Shown: positions 1 to 12,700, counted from the first letter of the stretch. The stretch: DNA of 64,000 nt from Nymphaea colorata (GCF_008831285.2 NC_045144.1:23267716-23331715), one strand, 5' to 3'. A program made the numbers and translations. Notes: generated from the letters alone by a model not told the origin.

Positions 1-479
1 ATATATGAAAGACAAGAGTGACATACTTATTAACTATTTGACTTGAATGTTAAATGTATTTGGCATGCATGGTTGTGACTCATTATGACCAACAGCTAAC
101 AAAGACATAGTGACTTCTTCTACATAAGGTTTTCAAGCATATTCTAATAATTTTTTATCATTCAAAATATTACATCCTGTAGTATATGTTGCAAACCACG
201 TGTAGTAAGTCAAAGCAGATGGCCATTAATGATGTTATCAATAAATTGATTACCAACATCACTACAAGGATGAACTAATTGTCTACATCATTAAAAAGGC
301 CTAAAAAAGATGATCATGATGAGATTCTAAAAAAACTTTCTCTAGCCGTTTAAAAATATATAAGAATTTATAAGTTCATACTATTGTAAGTTTAGCTGCT
401 TGTGTAAATGTGGACACATTTATTTCTGGTATAAATCCAAGATTCATCATATATTTTATTTTTGTCTAGCCTACTTTAT

Positions 480-2381
480 TCTAAACTGGATTTTGACCTA
501 ACAAAGTATGAGAAAATTGGTTTGATATTCTACTAGGTCATTGTCCTCATTACTGAGTCCTTTTAGGAACTTTACATCCTTACTTTCGACAAGTCCCATA
601 GTCTAATGATATAATCTATAGCCTTTGAATCCTTTTGGATATCCCATAAATAAGCATTTTACAGATCTATTAATCAGTTTATCTATTTTTGAATCTAGGA
701 TTTTAACAAAATATAACAATATAAAAATTTATCATCCTACAAGGCTATATGTACACAAAGCATTCCCATAACCAAAATAGGATACGGTTTAGTGCCAGTT
801 ACATTGCCAACTATCACCCTCTGTCTTGATAGTATCACGATCTTGAGCCACAACCCTTCTGATGGTGAGTACTCAAAACCAAATAAGAATAAGCATCAGA
901 GATAATTCTAAGTATGGCCTATCCCTAAGCCATCATCCATTTAGACATAAATAACATAGGTAGAACAATGGAGATGCCATCTCAGTTATTCCATTTGAGC
1001 AATAAATAGTCAACACAACATAGAGTACACATTCAAACACATAACTCTATGCACTGAGCGACAATATAAGTTCTGATAGGAATGTAACGCTCCACAAGAC
1101 TGTTGCGTAGAAAAGCTTGTTCCCTTGACTATCATACTAGAACCATCGGTAGTATAAACAGATTGAACATGCTTAAAATAATCTAAACAAGATCTTGACT
1201 TGTCATGTGATTTGATCCACTGGAGTTGACTACCCAATCTAAATCAAGAGCATGTGACAAATAAGAGGTTGAACGCTTACCTATGTCATTTGAAGATGAT
1301 TCAGGCATTGGTTGAACTGATGCTAGGTCGGTAGTGCTGAGGCTCGTCTTAGTTATTTGGTCAAACAAGTACATTAGATGCCCTTTGGCCACTTGGTATA
1401 TTCTCCTTTTGATGGGTTTTCGGTGGCATCGTTAACCCATGATGGCCTTCCTTCAAGATCCGAACAACAGTCTCCAGTATGACGTAAGTTTTTGCAATGC
1501 ATGCACTTAAACTTCAAATGCCCTTTAACACAATCTTGGCTGCCATTAGTTCCAGAGTTGTTTGTGTGACGGGCTGATTTTTTTGTCAGCTTGCATTGTC
1601 CTTTGATCAGGTGGATTATCTTTAACCTTGCTAACATTGGGCACTGGATTCATAGCTTTTCTTTGTTGCTCGTCTTGTTGGATCAATGAACACATAGAAT
1701 TGAAAAATGGCAGCGGTGAAGTCAATAGAATTTAACTCCTAAACTGCTCATAATTGGGTCCAAGACCAGCAATGAGTTTAAAAACTTTATCTTCTTCAAA
1801 GTGTGTCTTAGAAGTGTCAACGGATGGAGGGCAATATTGCAGCAATTCATCAAACATTCCACAAAATTTTCGACATATTGATTGAATGAATTTCCTTCAG
1901 GACTAAAGTTGTGAATCACTTGTTGTAGCTCATAGGCTCAGGCTAGGTTATACTTTTCACTATACATTTCTTTCACATTGTCCCATATTTCTTGGGCAGT
2001 CGTAGTATACATAAGACCACTTAATTTCACCCAAGCTTCATCCTAGTCATGGATACATCACCCAGGGTTCGGTCTTTAAGCAGTGACAATTGCCTATGAA
2101 GACTCGCTCCTTTTAATCTCTGGAATCATTGAATTTAAGATAATTCATTGATTTCCCACTTTTCAAAACTAGGATCAACTATTTAGGAAGAACTTTACAT
2201 ATTTTGACCAACTGAGATAATCTATCCTCGAAAAGGGTTTGGTAGTAATCCACCAAATGTTATTCTAATTGGAACTCCCATTCCTTGATTCTTAGGTAAG
2301 ATCGGATGCCATGGACTCGAGATTTTCAAGACATGAACAAAAAGGAGAGGAAAGAAACTTGCACTTACTTGAGGTAACCAC
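480..2381 (-). pseudogene. Decayed Ty1/copia gag-pol remnant
   Basis: Read on the minus strand, this stretch keeps copia landmarks in order but across several frames with stops. Near 1722-1919 there is a UBN2-type gag piece resembling the gag of the copia element at 57-63 kb. Near 1500 a CCHC zinc knuckle (CMHC then H then C) is followed by a DLEGRPSW-like tail. Near 1200-1260 is a protease-like WVVNSSGSNHMT (family form WIVDSGATDHMT). Near 600-650 is the integrase/RT linker motif KCLFMGYPKGFKGYRLY. The RT and RNase H parts expected at lower coordinates are not recognisable in 1-480. This is a dead retroelement with no intact frame. The family call is firm, the limits are not. Confidence 0.75.
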
Positions 2382-2393
2382 GCTCTGCTACCA
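2382..2393 (-). other. Primer-binding site of the decayed copia element
   Basis: On the minus strand this reads TGGTAGCAGAGC, one change from the TGGTATCAGAGC consensus complementary to initiator tRNA-Met. It directly abuts the TG that starts the LTR-like block to its right, which fixes the 5' side of the minus-strand element. Confidence 0.6.
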
Positions 2394-2800
2394 TGTCAGG
2401 GATTATCTTCATCAAAGAGATCTAACCAATCAATCACACAAGAACACCAAACTTATGTGGTTCGGCTATACAACCTACATCCACAATCAGGAAGTCTCAC
2501 ACTGTTGTTTTTCATTCACCTTCTTCCACCATTACTATGAAGACCATTAAAGGGAATGACTCCAAGTGAGGGGCTAATGGATAGGAGATACCCTCTCTAT
2601 GCAAAGAAGAAACATTTTTTTGTTTACAAGGAAACTCACAAGAACTTGCCAAAAACTATACCTCCGCTAAGGAAATGAAGACTACATAAAAAAGGTAGGA
2701 AACTTCAATGGTATACACTAGCAAATCTATTTCAACGTGAATGCAATTTCCCAAGGAATAAATGCAGATGAAAAATGTAGAGCAAAACATTCTGCCAGGC
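2394..2800 (-). repeat. Probable 5' LTR of the decayed copia element
   Basis: The block starts with TG next to the primer-binding site. Near 2455-2495 it carries a motif of the form tatgtggttcggc followed by cctacatccac. The same pair of motifs lies in the LTRs of the copia element at 57.4 and 62.5 kb, so this is likely a related LTR. Its right end is not defined; the decayed gypsy sequence begins by about 2830. No matching second LTR lies in the window. Confidence 0.5.
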
Positions 2801-2829
2801 TCGAATGACTTCCTATTAATGTGTTGTAT

Positions 2830-4010
2830 CATGAAAAGCCTTCATTCAAGCCTTATAAATATTGGCATTCTTGTATCACTTTGAACCTCTTCAAGTATGA
2901 CAATTGTGTCTTTCCTCCCAATCTTGGGCAAAATCATAGTTCAACTTTACAACCCAAAAGGCTTTATGCTCCAAATCGACCAGCAATTGACATGCCTTTT
3001 CAAAGACAAGGCAGTAGGGAGACATACCAATTGGGGCCTTAATTCAGTCTTATAAGCCCAATACATCATCCAACTACTCATACCAGTCTTTCTTATCTGC
3101 ATGGACTGTTTTCTCCAGGATGAACTTAATCTCCCTGTTGGACATCCCTATATGATACGGAGTGGCGAACTTATGATGCATAGAGTACTTCTTCAGAAGG
3201 GAAGTCACCACACATTGATATTGCAGTTCTCGTAGTACACCAACTAACTAGCATTATTGAGATTATTAAAATTTAAAACCATTTTATGATCATTTGTTTT
3301 TCCCACCATGGCATCAACCCACTTGGAAAGATAGTGAACCACAACAAGAATATGTGCTTTTCCAAACAACGTTTGGCATGGTCCCATAAAATTTATGTAG
3401 ACAGACTTGGCATTGAGTCCCTGTGAAATGCTCCTTATCTACCGGGACCTCAAACAATAGTTATAAAACTCATAAGAATGCATGTGAAGAGATGGCCAAT
3501 AAGCCCCTTTCCCACGTACATTGTGCCCTCTACAAGCCTGGAATGACCAAATGAAAGGTTGGATTTGAACTCCTCCTTTGCTACACACCTCTGAATCACT
3601 TTATTTGCACCATATCTGTAAAGTTGTGGGTTATGCCAACAATAGAACATAACCTGAGACATAAAGTTCACTGTCTCATGTTTATCCTATGTTCAGCCAT
3701 CTAACTAGCCACCATATAATTAACAATGTGTGAAAAAACAAGGCAACTGTGACTGTTTGACCTTTATGACCTGCACATCAGGAAACTACTCTTGAATCGG
3801 CAACTGATCACCTGCCAACTCCACATTGAGCCTTGAAAGTTGGTCTGCAACTAAGTTCTCACTACCCCTTTTATATCTGATTTCAACTAAGTTCTCACTA
3901 CCCCTTTTATCTCAGATTTCAGAATCCAATGAATGAGCTTGGACTTCATGTCTTTCTTCCCTAAAAGAATACCTCAATGTTGCATGGTCAGAGTACATGA
4001 TAACTTTAAA
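2830..4010 (-). pseudogene. Decayed Ty3/gypsy RNase H and integrase, Athila/Tat-like
   Basis: The minus strand holds clear but frame-broken gypsy protein fragments. At 3910-4010 is an RNase H-like stretch (KVIMYSDHATLRY). At 3290-3420 are integrase-core pieces (VYINFMGP, then VVVHYLSKWVDAM). At 3040-3240 are LLKKYSMHHKFATPYHIG, SNREIKFILEKTV and [13 protein letters not shown], followed at 2890-3000 by [12 protein letters not shown]. This order and wording are typical of the integrase of Athila/Tat gypsy elements. Several stops and frame changes interrupt it. No LTR, primer site or gag was found. The ORF-like stretch on the plus strand here is an antisense shadow. Confidence 0.75.
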
Positions 4011-4058
4011 ACCTATATATTGTATTAGGTGCATCTTCCCCTTTTTCTTTGTAAATTG

Positions 4059-4113
4059 TAGTCTGAGATTGTTCATGCCGTGTTCTGTGAAAGACATGAA
4101 CAATCTCAGACTA
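4059..4113. repeat. Perfect 19-bp inverted repeat (hairpin) with 17-nt loop
   Basis: Arms 4059-4077 and 4095-4113 are exact reverse complements (outer bases TAGTCTGAG / CTCAGACTA). The arm-plus-loop unit recurs in direct orientation at about 4136-4165 and, degenerately, at 4190-4217. Between these lie two copies of a GTAAGTCTGTAACTTGCAATG unit. No gene or known element explains it. Confidence 0.8.
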
Positions 4114-4751
4114 AGGGGTAGTGAGTGGACTAAATGAGATTGTTCATGCCGTGTTCTGTGAAAGCTGTAAGTCTGTAACTTGCAATGGCGTGATTGTTCA
4201 TAATGTGCTCTGTGAAAACCGTAAGTCTGTAACTTGCAATGCCGTGTTCTGAGATTTCCTGCTCCCTGTTCATGCCATCTCAAATTTCACCTGTGCTTTT
4301 TGTTAGGCTTCATTTCCCTGTGCTTCAGACATGTGACCTTGTCTGTCTCTTCCATTTGCATCATATGCAAAACGCACATGGTTTTGCATATGCCTTTGTC
4401 GAGTTTTCATGCGAAAGAGAGGGATGGCTTTGTTGCGTGAGTTTTTTTTTTTTTTTGCTAGAATGACATCAATGGCTGATTTGAAATGAATAAAAAGACT
4501 TGCTTTGCAATAGAATGAAAAAGAAATATTTAAGTAAAAGATTTATTTTGTTGTATCATATGAGTGGAAACCAAAATATTGAATTTCTTGAAAATTTCCA
4601 TATAAAATTTAAATACCTTATTTTCGAATGTTTTAAATAATTTATTTCAAAAATTAATGCCCTCGATTTTTTAATTTTGTTATCTATCAGCCAACATTAC
4701 TAATCTATGGTATCTAGGTTACATGCACTTGGAAGGAATGGACCTATAATT

Positions 4752-5007
4752 ACTGTGAAGAAATGAAAATGACTAAAACATATACCCTTGATATGTAGCT
4801 CTAAATTACAACTTTTATTCTACAACCAACATGTTGCCACAAAAAAAAATAGATAAATTTTCATGGATTTTCTCTCTTGACTGTGAAGAAATGAAAATGA
4901 TTAAGAAATGTACCCTTGATACGTAGCTCTAAGTAACAACTTTTGTTCTCCAACCAACATGTTGCCACATAAATAAAATAGAGAAATTTGCATGGATTTA
5001 TTCTCTT
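4752..5007. repeat. Tandem duplication, 128-bp period
   Basis: Two direct copies begin at 4752 and 4880 with ACTGTGAAGAAATGAAAATG and share most bases through ACCAACATGTTGCCACA. They differ by scattered substitutions and small indels. The copies are A+T-rich and non-coding. Confidence 0.85.
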
Positions 5008-6072
5008 TATAAAGATTCTGCATCTGGAGGAAAAATAAGCTTTCCAAAAGTTGATGACAAATTATATGATTTTCAGAAAATTAAACATTATGATAAGAAG
5101 GAAGAGTATGATTTTAAAACAATTTTTTTGTCTCAACTAGAATAAATTCGACGTTGTAATTATTTAATGTAATGAAAATTTTAGTGGACATAGAAAACTA
5201 AAAAGTCAAAAAAATATATTTGAAAAAGATTTTGATTAAAATAGTAGCAACTAAATCTAATATTAATAAACCTTGTGCACACATATCATGTACTTGTTTT
5301 CTTTTCTATGAACACTTGTGATCCTTAATTTGTTACTTACTTTTTGAAAAAGGTAAATTTAAATGAAAGAAAAAAAAATCGTAAACACTAAAGTAGACCA
5401 TGTTTTACCCAGGTCCCGAAGTAGCCATGAATACTAGTGGCAAGCGAAAGGGGAGAGGGCCTTTGGCCTATTCATAGTATCTTTAATTTAAAACAATATT
5501 TCTTAATTTTGAGGTTTATTCATAGTGTCGAGTTTAGTTCTTTGTATTGATTTTGTGTCTTGTAATTAGTGTAGGTATTTTTGCCATTTAACTTTTGCCA
5601 AGGTGGATTGTACTAAAAAGACCAAAAAGACCCCCCATTCTCCCTGCTTCAGGGGTCTTGGCTGCATCAGATCTGTGTGGGCCGGGGTGTGGTACACCCT
5701 CCAACTTGAGTGTCAGGATATCACTTCTCACAGTCCTGGAATGTAAAACCCCAGGAAATCAAACAAGCAACATGTCTTCTTCTACGCATCTACCCATGCA
5801 ACCAATTATACTATGCCCCTTGACGCATATAGGATGAGTAACTTACTGCTCAATTTAACAAAGAAATTTTTCTAACTAAGGACATGCTAGGTGATAGCTA
5901 GGCTACCTACTTTTATTCCCAAAAAAAAAAGTATCAGTTGACCAAAATATTTTCACGCATCAGGTACTAAGCGAAACACAACCAATGAGAAAAGGCAGCC
6001 ATACCAATTAACCAGTATCAAGCTTCACGTCTAGATAACTATATCTGCACAAGACACTCCTTCCTTAGAATT
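5008..6072. other. Non-coding stretch, nothing recognised
   Basis: This is A+T-rich sequence with a slightly richer patch at 5600-5830 that has no recognisable protein or RNA. Part of it (about 5130-5245) resembles the right end of the window (about 63885-64000), so it contains a dispersed repeat. Confidence 0.6.
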
Positions 6073-6330
6073 CACTACAAAAAACAAGCCTATACCGGTT
6101 AAAATAATGCCGGTACTGGCACCATAGTTGGTCATGTTGAGGTTTCCTATAGCGGTGAATATGCATCACCGGTAGAGTTTTCGATAGTGGTGATGTATTT
6201 CATCGCTACAGCTAACTCTACCGGTGCAAAAGTCGCTGGTTTAACGTCTTACATTGCCACGATTCAGGGTTTAGCGGTACTTTATTTCACCGGTTTAGAG
6301 GATGCAAACCCGGCGTTCGCTTTTTCCGTG
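6073..6330 (+). mobile_element. CACTA (En/Spm)-type transposon terminus, partner end missing
   Basis: The sequence starts CACTACAAAAAA, the hallmark terminus of CACTA elements. It is followed within 250 bp by several ACCGGT or CCGGT subterminal motifs in both orientations (around 6103, 6113, 6169, 6221, 6289), as expected of transposase-binding repeats. No matching TTTTTTGTAGTG end was seen downstream, and the gypsy element starts at 6632. The remnant is therefore a broken end. Confidence 0.6.
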
Positions 6331-6631
6331 CACTTTATCACTAGTATATCCATCATGAATGAAAAAAGCTGATTCAGGATTCAATTCCAGCATACATCTG
6401 ATGAAAATAAAGCTACATTAATATTTGTAGCAGGCCACACCAATTCCTATGCCTGTCCCTGTTCCGTACATTGAAGTACCTACTTATATTGTTGATGCAA
6501 TTCAAATTCTATAAGATGCCATTTGAATGCAAACAGTCACATGACTGTAAAAACTAGAAGGAATCAAAGTTGATATCTATAAAATAGCATATGAAAAGCA
6601 AACATAAATGTATGTCTATCTCAATAGCAGA

Positions 6632-9600
6632 ACGGTCGCGTCTACCCCCAAGATCACCCTTGACAGAGCCTAACGCTAAACCTAAAGCAAACAAGTACAA
6701 AGGCACTACCCAGTCGGATAGGAACCCCGAATTAAAATCCAAATAGGTTTAGGAGTACAAGTGAGGTTAATCCCAACCCAAAAAGCAATCCTACTACAAA
6801 ATACTAAGAGAGGTGAGGCCAGTACAAATCGCAAGCGATACAATGATAAATCTCTCACAACCCACTCAAGTAAACCATCAAACCAAACCTAATCGATCAA
6901 ACCACACCCACCCATAGGAGGCTAAGTTGTCTAGAGGTCGGCTTGGAGCCTCTGGGGTACCTCTATGCACAAAAGTGGCCGTAGCCGGGCTGAAAGCAAA
7001 TAACGAAAGCAAAAACTACCACCCACGAGTCTATAGGGGGTTGAGAAAGTACCGGCCAAGGCTAGCTTGACGTACGAGAAACCAAAACCATGAGGTGAGA
7101 TTCCACTCTCGGGTATTGCAGCTACGAGGCACAGAAATCCTGATTCAAAGGTCAGATGAGGTTGAAGAAGTCGCGGACCCAAGCTGGCTGGAACTTGTAG
7201 GGAGTCGCCCACCGCAAGGAAGGAGACTCGCTGGTCGCTGGCCAAAGGCAGGTGGCTGGCAACCATAGATGGAGATCGGCGGCAGTAACTGGCCGCTGGT
7301 CACAGGCAGACGTTGGCAGCAGTAGCCACGGACGTCACGCTGTGACAGTTAGGAGCAGGCCACGGGCGACAAGGAGAGGCCAAGAGTGGCCGGCAGCAGG
7401 CAGGTTGTGGCCACGGAAGCCGGTGCTGGACTCTAAATGCCTGGCTGCAGGAGGCTAGGGCGGACGCCGATGATGCTGAAGACGATGGCCCTCCTAGCCA
7501 TTGCTGAAGTTGAAGGCTCGGCCCTCCTGGCCGAGCGCGGTAGGTAGCTGGACGACGGGCGCGGCCCCCCTGGCCGCACGCTAGACTGGTTACGTGCACA
7601 AGGCCGGCAGCATTGGTGTGAGCTGCGGGCTGAGATCCACCGGCCATGAGGGAGCCAAGGCTGTGAAGGTATTCACGGACTGCCTTGGGTGCTAAGGCTG
7701 TGGCCGCCTAGGGGGTGGACCAAAGTGGGCTTGGGTAATCTAGGCTAGGCTCGGGCTAGGTAGGTCCACTAATGACTAAGTTCGGATGGGGCTGTAAGTG
7801 GGACACGAGATGGGTTCGGTGTACTAGGTTCAAGAGGCCAAGTCTAGGTTCAATCAAATGTGGGCTCGAGGGTCAATAGTCAACTCCTAATATCTAGGAA
7901 GGGTAGGTTTATGTGCGTCAAAGCTAGGGGGGGGAATGGAAATGGCTGGGGTAATTGAATCAAATGTGAACGGTGGCTAGCAAAGGATGAGTGAGGGGAA
8001 TGGGGCAATGATCTAGGACGGCATCCAGCTGGGGATTGAGCTCCTAAGGCGTCGGCTGAGGTGGAGGGTGCGTGGAGGCTACCTTCCTCGAGTTTAGGAA
8101 GGGAGGCTGAGGTGTTGCCAACAAATGTGGGCGACTAGGCTAAGGTGGGACACAAGAGAGTGGGGCTAGGGACAAGTGGCGGAGTTGGGGGGTTCAAAAG
8201 CCTAAAATGTTGGTCACTAGCCTAAAATCTTGGGATCTAGAATCCCACTCGATTCCACAAGGAGGGCGAGCCCAACAAATGTGGAAGGAGATCCCTCGGC
8301 TCAATCTTGATGGAACTCTAACACTCCCGATGCTTGCCACGTGGGCTAGGTGTACAGTTGAGATGCCGAAATGCCCAAAAGTCAGATCCACTTACCTCGA
8401 AAACAGGAGAGACGACTGGAAACTCCAAGTGCGCCGGCGGCTAGGTGTGAACACCTAGGAGATCCTCCACAATCCACACGTTATTCCCAAATGAAGCGAA
8501 GATTTTTGGAGATTCTCTAGGGCTGCTCGAGATCAGTTGAGTGCCTTGGCTGGATCCCCCAAATGAATGCCGGAAGGTACCAAATGGCTGCTGGAATAAT
8601 AGCAGTGGTGGCTGGAATTTGTAAATTCCGGCCACCCCCTAAATTGGGCCGAACTTGCCTAGCTTGCCATTTGTTCAATTCTTTCTTTTAGGTGTTTTCT
8701 TTTTCTTTTCTCGCCTCTTTTCTTTCTTTTTCTTTTTCACTTTTTCTTTCTGATTTTTCCAGCAAGATTACAAGCTAGAACCGAGAGCAAAAGATGACTT
8801 TTTCGGTCACAATTATCCGATGAAATTACTTCAATCCATGGAAGCAAGCACGAGTAATCAAGGGGATTCCTTGTGGCTCGTAAAGGTGGATTTGGGGAAA
8901 GCTTCTACCGAGGGAAAGCAATGAAACTCATGGCTGGAACCGAGAGGATTTCATGACTCCCTATGGTCGAATCTTAACTCAAATCAACCCAACAAAATAC
9001 ACAATTGCACCTCTTAAATTAACGTACTAACCTTGCAACGTGAATCTGTGTAGTCGATTGCTCAATCTCACCTAGTTGCCTAGAGGAGAAGGAGCCTTCC
9101 CGGGGACGACATGGCCTTTAGCCTTCACAGTGGTGAAGTGATGGCTGCACCTTGATTGCCAAGTTGAAGTGGGGAATTTCGTGGAACGTGGAGAACTCTT
9201 CACGCCGGAGTAAGAAGAGATCTTCAAGCCGTCAATCCTTGGGCGAGTGGACAAGTAGAGAAGAAGAGATTTAGGCAAAGAGAGAAGAAAAGCCCGCTGG
9301 TTTTGAGAATACCTTTGAAGAATTCGACTTTGGAGGTCAATTTCCCCAAATGTGACACACGAGGAAGAAAAAGACAAGAGGCACGGGGAAAGAGAGTGCG
9401 CAAGGGGAGAGGTGAGAGCCGTGAGGAGAGAGAGAGTCAAGGAACAAATGAACTTCAATTCTCAAATTTAGCATACGAAATCAAATGTCTAAAAAGTATT
9501 TATAGTCTGGACTAAACAACGGATCTTAACACTTGATCCGGATCAAAGCTGGAATCCAAAAGCAAAATTAAATAGCGCAAAAGAAAATGCTGAATCAAAA

Positions 9601-9633
9601 ATGCAAAAGCAAAGCTCGAGACCTACTGCCTCA
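6632..9633 (-). repeat. Left (3') LTR of the gypsy element
   Basis: The part 6632-8630 matches 15260-17183 closely, with small indels. The remainder to about 9633 has no second copy because the right LTR is truncated. In element orientation it carries U3 with a TATA-like box near 9500 and then a long R/U5. A GC-rich stretch (about 7150-7700) and a pyrimidine-rich stretch (about 8675-8755) stand out from the A+T-rich surroundings. Open frames inside the GC-rich stretch are poorly conserved between the copies and are not called as genes. The boundary at 9633 rests on a CA dinucleotide before a purine-rich strand and is approximate. Confidence 0.8.
9496..9507 (-). promoter_or_regulatory. Candidate LTR promoter TATA box
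   Basis: On the minus strand this reads GACTATAAATAC. It lies about 130 bp inside the U3 edge of the left LTR, the expected place and direction for the retroelement promoter. The truncated right LTR, which should drive element transcription, lacks this segment. Confidence 0.5.
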
Positions 9634-9757
9634 ATCCTGACCGGATCCTCCTCCTTCCTGCACTAGTCTGGGCTTGGATTTGGACCCCATTTGCCTAGGA
9701 GTTGCCCTAAGCTGCCCCTAAGTGTCTAGGCTCAACCCGACCCTAGGTGGACTTGAT

Positions 9758-12700
9758 CTAGACCGGCTCATACCCACCGCTTTGGTATTCAAGTGCCGCA
9801 CCTAGGTCACCTCCTTGTTCTTGAACCTTCCTTAGAGCCGTTGCAATTCCTCCCTCTCCTCCCTCTGCATCAACTCTAAGTTCAATATTAACCCCACAAG
9901 TGGTGATTTGGTCTTGGTCTGCGCCACCCACTCCTCCCTCTTGACCCACATTTGGGTCATCATGGCCTTGGTCGGCCACAGTGCCCTGTAGGGCGAGCTG
10001 GTCCCGCCCATGGTGACTGCTCTCGGCCTCTTCTGCGGCCTCTCTCGGCCTCAATGAAGGTCTGACCGTATCAAACAACTCCCAAGACGTACCACCATCA
10101 ATTCCTTCCCACTCAATGAGTACCTCGTGTCTTGCCCTACCTTCCCTGGTAACCCATCTGTGCTTCAAAATTCTGTACGACCACAGCCTAACATCTGGTA
10201 AGGGCTCCTCTTGTTCAGGGACGGGCCCATGGTGAGGCTTAAGCCAGGACACATGAAAAACCGGGTGCACTAGTGCCGTGGAAGGTAACGCAATTCTGTA
10301 GGCAGCTTTTCCCACTTTTTGTAGAACCCTAAACGGCCCGTAGTAGCTGGGAAAAAGTTTTGAGTAAGGCTGCCCTAACAATGACTTCTGTCTCATTGGC
10401 AGTCTTTTCAGCCAGACCAAATTGCCGACTTCAAACTCCCTCTCTTTCCGCCCTTTATCGTGAGCTTTTTTCATTCTTGCTTGGGCTCTTTCAATATTCT
10501 TCTTCAAGGTAGCCAGGATTTCATCGCGATTGCACAGAGCACAATCCACTTTGTCCTCCCTAGCTGTACCAACTTCGTAGCGCGGGATTGAAGTTGGCGG
10601 GTACTCATATAATGCCTCATGAGGCGTCATGCCGGTTCCTGAATGATGGCTAGTGTTATAAGACCACTCAGCCCAAGATAGATGTTTGACCCATGTGTTA
10701 GGCCTTTCGCCAGCATAGCACCTCAAGTATGTCTCCAAAGTCCTATTTACCACCTCACTCTGCCCATCCGTTTGAGGGTGGTGTGCCGTACTGAAATTTA
10801 TGACCGTTCCTGCCATTTTCATATACTCTCTCCAAAAAGCACTGAGAAAAATGGAGTCTCGATCACACACAATGGTTTGGGGCATGCCGTGCAGTTTCCC
10901 CACATAGTCCTGGTAGACCTTCACAACCATTGGCTCATGGTAGTTCTTGGGTAGGGCCATGAAATGGCTGTACCTAGTTAGGCGGTCTACCACCACAAGG
11001 ACTGCTTCCTTCCCCTCTGCCCGGGGCATAGTGTCAATAAAGTCCATTGAAACATCCTTCCAAGACCTGTCGGGAATGGGCAATGGGTTCATGTGACCCG
11101 GAGGCTTAGTTGCCACGTACTTCTCCCGTTGGCAGATGGTACACCATTTGACGTATCCTCGTACGTCTGCCTTGAGGCCTTCCCACCAAAACTGGGAGTT
11201 TATGTGTGCCATGGTCTTGGCTACCCCTTCGTGCCCAGCAGCACTCGAGTCATGAAAGTGCTTTAATAGTTCTTGTTTCAAAGTTGAGTTTTTGGGCACT
11301 ACTGCTTTCCTTTTCCTATACAGAACGTCACCCTTCAACTTGTAGTGAGGTATTGAATCTGGGTTCTGTCTAAGGAATTGCTTTAGCAATCTCAAATTCA
11401 GATCTCTATCCTGATCATGAATGAGACATTCCCAAATGTCTGATTCCAAAACCGACAAGTTCATCAAATGCTCGGGCATGCACGACAAGGAGTCTGCTGC
11501 GGAGTTCTCGATCCCCTTTTTGTACTCTATAGCAAAATCGTAGCCGAGAAGCTTGGCCAACCATCTCTATTGAATTGGGGTTGAGACTCGTTGTTTGACC
11601 ATATAGCACAGACTACTATGGTCGGTTCTCACAATGAACTTCCGCCCAATGAGATAGGGCCTCCACTTATCAACAGCCAATACTATGGCCAATAATTCTT
11701 TTTCATAGGTAGACAACGGGTGGGCCCTGCTGGTCAAGGCCTTGGACAAGAAGGCTATGGGGTGGCCATCCTGACTCAACACCGCGCCAACCCCAACATT
11801 GCTAGCGTCCGTTTCTACTACGAAATCTTTCATGAAATCTGGTAAGGCAAGCACCGGCGCGCTCACCATTGCCGCGTTTAACTTTGCAAAGGCTTCTTTT
11901 GCCTTATCTGTCCACTTAAATTCTCCCTTTTTTAACATGTGCGTTAAGGGAGATGCTATCAATCTGTACCCCTGAATAAATCAACGGTAGTAGCCCGTGA
12001 GGCCTAGAAAACCTCTCATCCCTCGTGGGTCTTTTGGCATAGGCCACTGGTCCATCGCTTCAAGTTTCTCAGGGTCAGGTCAGCCTTGACTCCTTCCTTG
12101 GACACAATGTGTCCCAGATACCCAATGGATGTCTGTCCAAAACTACATTTGGACCTTTTGGCGAACAGGGTGTTGTCTCTCAAAACTTGCAACACCGTGC
12201 GAAGATCGTCCACATGTTGCTCTATACACTGGTTGTAGACCAAGATATCATCAAAAAATACTATAACAAAGTCACGAAGGTACTGTCGAAATACGTCGTT
12301 CATACATCTCTGAAATGTAGCTGGGGCGTTGGTCAGACCAAAGGGCATTACCAGGAACTCGTAATGACCATCATGAGTTCGGAATACTGTTTTTGACACA
12401 TCCTCTTCTTCCATACATATTTGATGATAGCCTGCTCGAAGATCTAGCTTTGAGTAAATGGTAGCTCTTCACAGGGTTGCCGCCGAAAAGATCGTATGAC
12501 CATCGCATAGTCTTAACAAATGGGGCAGAACCTGTGAATGTGCGACCATACCGTTATGGATATGCACAAAAAGCCAGATCGAGATATTGGTCAAAGAAAT
12601 GAAAGAGAGTGGGATTATTAGACCGAGCGCAAGTCCATTTTCATGACCAGTCCTTCTTGTGAAAAAGAAAGACAACACATGGAGATTCTGCGTGGACTAT

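Noticed and set aside
2821-3042. Plus-strand open frame
   Set aside because: It is the antisense of gypsy integrase motifs that read clearly on the minus strand.
5595-5837. Possible tRNA-derived SINE or small RNA gene
   Set aside because: No A/B box pair or cloverleaf could be recognised.
7252-7647. Overlapping GC-rich open frames on both strands in the left gypsy LTR
   Set aside because: They are not preserved in the right LTR (a 33-bp difference and other changes) and resemble no domain. GC-rich sequence gives long frames by chance.
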